Positions 60,111 to 64,000 of a stretch of DNA of 64,000 nucleotides are shown piece after piece. Both the position numbers and the translations under genes were made by a program. Within the stretch, counting starts at the first letter, position 1. The number at the start of each line of letters is the position of its first letter. The notes beneath the pieces were generated by a model. That model was not told the origin of the DNA. It did no database searches and saw nothing but the letters and a program-made list of their open reading frames with translations. Source of the DNA: Terana coerulea (taxonomy: Eukaryota; Basidiomycota; Agaricomycetes; Polyporales; Phanerochaetaceae); assembly GCA_024811115.1 (NCBI GenBank), contig JAKOGH010000825.1, positions 31,400 to 95,399 on the forward strand. The letters are read 5' to 3'.

Positions 60111-61480
60111 TTACCAGTGCCGACCTCCGGACTTACACTCACTCCTAGGCTTCTGCAGCACCTCCACCATTCGCCTTTCCTCATTCTCCTCGCCTTCCAC
60201 TCCCAAATCCGACATGTATTCCCAGCGGGCCGTCTCCGGCAAACTCATCAGCACATTCTCAGCCTGAACCCCGGGCGTCGCGAGACCGAACTTGGTGCCC
60301 CGGTCATACACTAGGTTGAACTCGACGTAACGGCCCCGACGCAGCAGTTGCCATCTGCGCTTGCGCTCGTCCGAGGGCGACCCGAGCCGCCGTTCGAGAA
60401 TGGGCAGGTAGGACGGAACGAACGCGTCGCCGCATGCCTTGATGAACTCGAAGATCTCGCCGGACGTCTGTGGCCGAACGGCAGCAGTGTCTGAGAGCAG
60501 AGAGTTCGGCTCGTCGCACAGGTCGTCGAAGCGGATGCCGCCAACGCCTCTGTGCTCCCCTCGGTGTTTGATGAAGAAGTAGTCATCGCATGACTTCTTG
60601 AATGCGGGATACAGTTCTGGACCATGCTTATCGCATACAGCTCTGAGGATCTCATGGAAGTGGATAACATCGTCCTCGAAGAGATGATTCGGCGTGAGGT
60701 CGGTGATGCCTCCAAACCACTACCCCAATATCTTCGCGTCTGTGTCCCTGGACTCCGTAATCTCACTGTACCGGTAATTTGCGTGAACTGTAGGGGCGCT
60801 GGGTTTCTTGGATGAATGGCGAGGCTAATACCCCCCGCGAAGAAGGGGAGGCATCCGGTGTTGCCAGGATTGTACTGCAGGGACGAGTGCTCTGTCGCCA
60901 TCTGCTTGACCGCCGCGGGTGGGAGCATGCTAGTCTCCCTAGGCAGACCTTTAAATCTTTGATATAAGGTCTGCACTAATTTGACGCCCCTTGGCGGAGG
61001 GGGTCAGATAGCCTTTTAGGAAGGCACTTTTACCGTCACTTTCCATCTCCTCCCGCACCTCAACGAGCACAACGGGGGCGTGCAGCTTCTCAGAAGGCTC
61101 ATCAGCCTGCTGGTACTTGCACTGGCCCATCTTCAGCGTATAGAGACAAGTCCTGCCGCAAGCGGGCTTGTCAGGTGCCTTCCTAAAAAGGCTATTGGAC
61201 CCCATCTGCCAGGGGGCGTCAAATTGGTACAGACTAGGAGCATGCCATGGATCATAGAAATGTTCACGCCTGCATTTTCGAGGACGGAGCTTGGATGGTC
61301 TGGTGCGGTAAAGGTACACGAGACACCTCGCCCGCAGGACGGTGCACAATGAAAAGAGACTGGACGCACGCTCAAAATTAAAATTCCTCAAATTAGTTGC
61401 AATGATCTTGCCAGTGCCCTCTCAGCGCTGGCAGTGGGACTCTTAGATCTAGAGCGACAAGTCCGAGGGCGAATGGGAAG
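60111..61480 (-). pseudogene. HEM13: Coproporphyrinogen III oxidase, disrupted copy
   Basis: Family blocks appear in order on the minus strand: GRGVSCTFTAPDHPSSVLEN, AGVNISMIHGML, PPAAVKQMATEHSSLQYNPG, FFAGGISLAIHPRNP, WFGGITDLTPNHLFEDDV, FHEILRAVCDKHGPELYPAF, HRGEHRGVGGIRFDDL, RRGRYVEFNLVYDRGTKFGL. The functional enzyme decarboxylates coproporphyrinogen III in haem synthesis. This copy is broken: a 306-bp transposon splits MIHGML from PPAAV. The usual WWFGG has a TAG in place of the first Trp (near 60723). One base is missing near 60795, and the N-terminal exon is unrecognisable or shifted in frame (near 61370-61480). A functional copy must exist elsewhere, or on the other nucleus of a dikaryon. 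It is divergent with the ETF-QO gene. Confidence 0.8.
60931..61236. mobile_element. MULE-like MITE, 9-bp target duplication, inside HEM13
   Basis: The 306-bp insert begins TAGTCT and ends AGACTA. It is flanked by the perfect direct repeat GGAGCATGC (60922-60930 and 61237-61245). Removing it with one repeat rejoins the HEM13 codons for MIHGML and PPAAV without loss. Long imperfect inverted arms share AATTTGACGCCCC and GCCTTTTTAGGAAGGCAC. The left arm carries an extra 36 bp with a small hairpin (CAGACCTT/AAGGTCTG). Long inverted ends with a 9-bp duplication fit Mutator-like elements. The centre (about 61035-61160) reads openly on the minus strand (MGQCKYQQADEPSEKLHAPV) and could be a captured gene fragment. 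Confidence 0.82.
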
Positions 61481-61726
61481 TGGGGGATTACGTGAGTAAC
61501 CACAGCACCTTCCCCATCTGGAGCGCTCCCGAGTTTGATCGGCCGATAACACGTGGTTTCGCTAGAGCCGGCGGGCGCTTCACTGCTCAATGCCGTCAAC
61601 TCCGAGTCTGAATTCAAGTGACTGGCTGCTCTATACTCTAACCTTGCTCTACCTCCCGGTTTCTGCTCTCTTTGCGACAGTTGAGTCTCTGGCACCTGTG
61701 CTCACTGGTGGATAAGCAGTCAGAGT

Positions 61727-63819
61727 ATGCTCAGAATCGTGAAAAGCTGTCGAAAGACATGTCGTCTACCATCCACACGGCAATTACACTGGACCCCTCA
61801 ACGGCGAAGAGAGTTGTTCAACCCGGATGAGGTTGAGCGTGCTTCAGACGAGGTGGACGTTTGCATTGTCGGGGGTGGACCCGCAGGAATCAGTGCGGCT
61901 ATTCGGCTCAAGCAGCTCGAGCAGGAGAAGGGGAAGGAAGTGCGAGTAGTCGTTCTTGAGAAGGGCGCGGAAGTCGGTGAGTGTTCAGCACGATGTTTAT
62001 AAGTGCTTGAGTATACTCACAAGCATTACAGGCTCGCACATACTTTCTGGCGCGGTGATTGAACCTCGAGCTTTGAATGAACTACTGCCAGATTGGAGGT
62101 CATTACCAGACCATCCGCTGAAGCAACCTGCGGGCGAAAGCTACATGCGGTTCCTCACCGAAACTCGTTCCTTCCCAATACCGCACCCTCCACAAATGTC
62201 CAACAAGGGCAACTACATTGTATCTCTTTCTCGTGTAACTGCATGGTTAGCCGGCATCGCTGAAGAGATGGGTGTAGAAATCTATCCGGGCTTCGCAGGC
62301 GCAGGTCTTGTATATGGCGAGGACGGCGGTGTTCACGGTGTGCGGACCAACGAAATAGGACTGGACAGGCAAGAGCGAATGAAGGACTCCTTCGAACCTG
62401 GGATGGAATTCCGTGCAAAGGTCACCCTTCTTGCTGAAGGTGCTCATGGATCCCTGTCCAAAGAAGCCATTCGGAGGTACGGCCTCCGAGAAGGAAAGGA
62501 TCCTCAGACCTACGGCATTGGTGTGAAGGAAGTGTGGAGAGTGGATCCCAGCAAGTACCGTGCAGGAGAAGTGGTGCACACTATGGGCTGGCCATTGGAC
62601 TGGCGTACGTATGGCGGTGGTTGGGTCTACCATATGAACGACGGGCTCGTATCCTTTGGGTTGGTCATTGGCTTGGACTATGCCAACCCATACTTGAGCC
62701 CGTACAGGGAACTACAGGTACGGCCTCTCAGCTATTTAATACGTCGCAGGCTGACCGGTATTACAGCGCATGAAACACCACCCCTACTTCCGAGATCTTC
62801 TCTCTGGAGACTCGAGCCGAATAGCGTATGGCGCCCGCACGCTGAACGAAGGCGGCCTCCAGTCCGTCCCAAGCTGAACTTCCCAGGTGGCGCACTCATT
62901 GGCTGCTCCGCGGGCTTCGTCAACGTCGCAAAGATTAAGGGCACCCATAATGCCATGAAGAGCGGTATGCTCGCTGCTGAAGCCGCGTACGACGCCATCC
63001 ACGAGAACGACGCGCAGGAGGGCAAGGCGACGGACCTCGGCAAGTACGACCAGGACCTGCGCAGCAGCTGGGTGTACGACGACCTGCACGAGGTGCGAAA
63101 CCTCCGGCCGTCGTTCAACACGAGTCTCGGCATCTGGGGCGGGATGGCATACTCGGGCGTGGACAGTATGTTCCTGAAGGGCCGCACGCCGTGGACGTTC
63201 CGCAACAACTCGGGTAAGAGCGACGCCGCGCATACGAAGCCTGCGCGCGAGTGCACGCCCATCGAATACCCGCCATTCCAGCCGCCGCTGTCGACGGACC
63301 TCCTCACGAGCTTGGCGCTAACTGGTACAAATCATGCGGAAGACCAGCCGGTGCATCTGCGGGTGCGAAGGTACACGAAGGCAAAGAACACGGCGGGCAA
63401 GGAAGGCCAGACCGTGACACCTCCCGCAAAGGAGACCTTCGTGGAAGGCCCTGAGGTGCGAAGGGAGCACACGCGTGTAAATGTTGACGATTATGCTGGT
63501 CTACTCGGCCGGGCATGTCCTGCGCAAGTCTACGAGTACGTCGAGGATGAGGCGGCACAAGGCACCGAAGGCGACGGTTGGGGTGGTAAGAAGCTTGTGA
63601 TCAACTCTCAGGTACGTATCTACATCCTAAGTTGAATGAACTGTCCGTAACACTTACTGTCATCAGAACTGCATTCACTGCAAGCTCTGCGACATCAAGG
63701 TACCTACCCAAGATATCACCTGGACCGTGCCAGAGGGCGGAGGCGGACCCAAGTACAGTGCGTAGATTGGCTATGTCTATTTTGCAAAGTAGCTGACATC
63801 GTCTTCAGCCATCACATAG
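61727..63819 (+). CDS. ETFDH: Electron transfer flavoprotein-ubiquinone oxidoreductase (mitochondrial)
   Basis: ETF-QO (yeast Cir2) passes electrons from ETF to ubiquinone at the inner mitochondrial membrane. The N-terminus is a basic presequence ([20 protein letters not shown]). The FAD-binding motif [18 protein letters not shown] follows, then [73 protein letters not shown] and [16 protein letters not shown]. The C-terminal ferredoxin-like part has CPAQVYEY and [17 protein letters not shown], which supply the four 4Fe-4S Cys. It ends GGGGPKYTIT. Introns are GT-AG. One base is missing near 62868-62870: LQSVP must run into KLNFPGG, and a CCC run needs four C. The gene is otherwise complete. 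Confidence 0.95.
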
Positions 63820-64000
63820 TGTGCTCGCGAATGGTACGAAGGCCGGAGTCAACTTGGTCGAGTGTAATTCTTGGTTTTCTCCATGTTTGCACATTCGCTC
63901 GAACATAGTATCCCGGATTGCGACGCTGCAACGCAGCCGATATTGGACCATAGCATTCTATATCATTGTCCCGTGGTTCTCAACAACGTACACCTAGTAA
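63820..64000. other. 3' flank of ETFDH, no gene seen
   Basis: The window ends 181 bp after the ETF-QO stop codon; nothing else is recognisable. Confidence 0.5.

Noticed and set aside
60922..61245. The HEM13 insert as a normal intron
   Set aside because: Its ends do not carry GT and AG at positions that rejoin MIHGML to PPAAV, and the 9-bp direct repeat with inverted arms is a transposon signature.

Overview
This 64 kb window is nuclear DNA of a filamentous basidiomycete, most likely a wood-decay agaricomycete. The genes are densely packed and broken by many 45-65 nt introns. They include a fungal-type cytochrome P450, a multi-copy membrane-protein family of a kind I associate with agaricomycetes, fungal housekeeping genes (uS8, eS17, proteasome beta-4, Cdc20, Rcy1, Dgk1, Urc4, ETF-QO) and a tRNA-Pro with a short intron.

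Layout. (1) Positions 1-12.7 kb are an AT-rich, gene-free block of decayed transposons: a fossil Ty3/gypsy Gag-protease-RT relic, several solo LTRs (one inserted inside another with a 5-bp target duplication), simple repeats and possible tRNA-derived sequence. Composition changes sharply near 12.7 kb. (2) 12.8-19.9 kb holds a membrane-anchored histidine acid phosphatase and a divergent P450, then a 742-bp non-autonomous hAT-type element with a perfect 8-bp target duplication, a tRNA-Pro and a 70-residue Cys-rich protein gene. (3) 19.7-26.1 kb is a tandem duplication of about 3.1 kb carrying a multi-pass membrane protein (copy 1 decayed, copy 2 intact) and a left-over 3' end of the Cys-rich gene. 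(4) 26.7-49.1 kb is a housekeeping cluster: an ECM11-like protein, the recycling F-box protein Rcy1, a small hypothetical, a very large DUF3684/sacsin-like ATPase with a C-terminal HExxH motif, diacylglycerol kinase Dgk1, head-to-head uS8/eS17, a second tRNA-Pro, proteasome beta-4, a hotdog thioesterase and Cdc20. (5) 49.5-64 kb contains a third membrane-family member, URC4, a sucrose-type transporter, a single-pass membrane protein, a ruined HEM13 copy hit by a MULE-like element with a 9-bp target duplication, and mitochondrial ETF-ubiquinone oxidoreductase.

The genes do not form one pathway. Links visible here are the shared 416-bp promoter space of two small-subunit ribosomal proteins, the divergent phosphatase/P450 pair, and proteolysis genes (PRE1, CDC20) lying close together. 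No convincing new defence or biosynthetic system is visible. The most informative signals are the two transposon insertions with exact target duplications, the tandem duplication with a gene remnant, and about ten single-base reading-frame breaks in otherwise conserved genes. Those breaks, some in C/G runs, most likely reflect uncorrected indels in the assembly.
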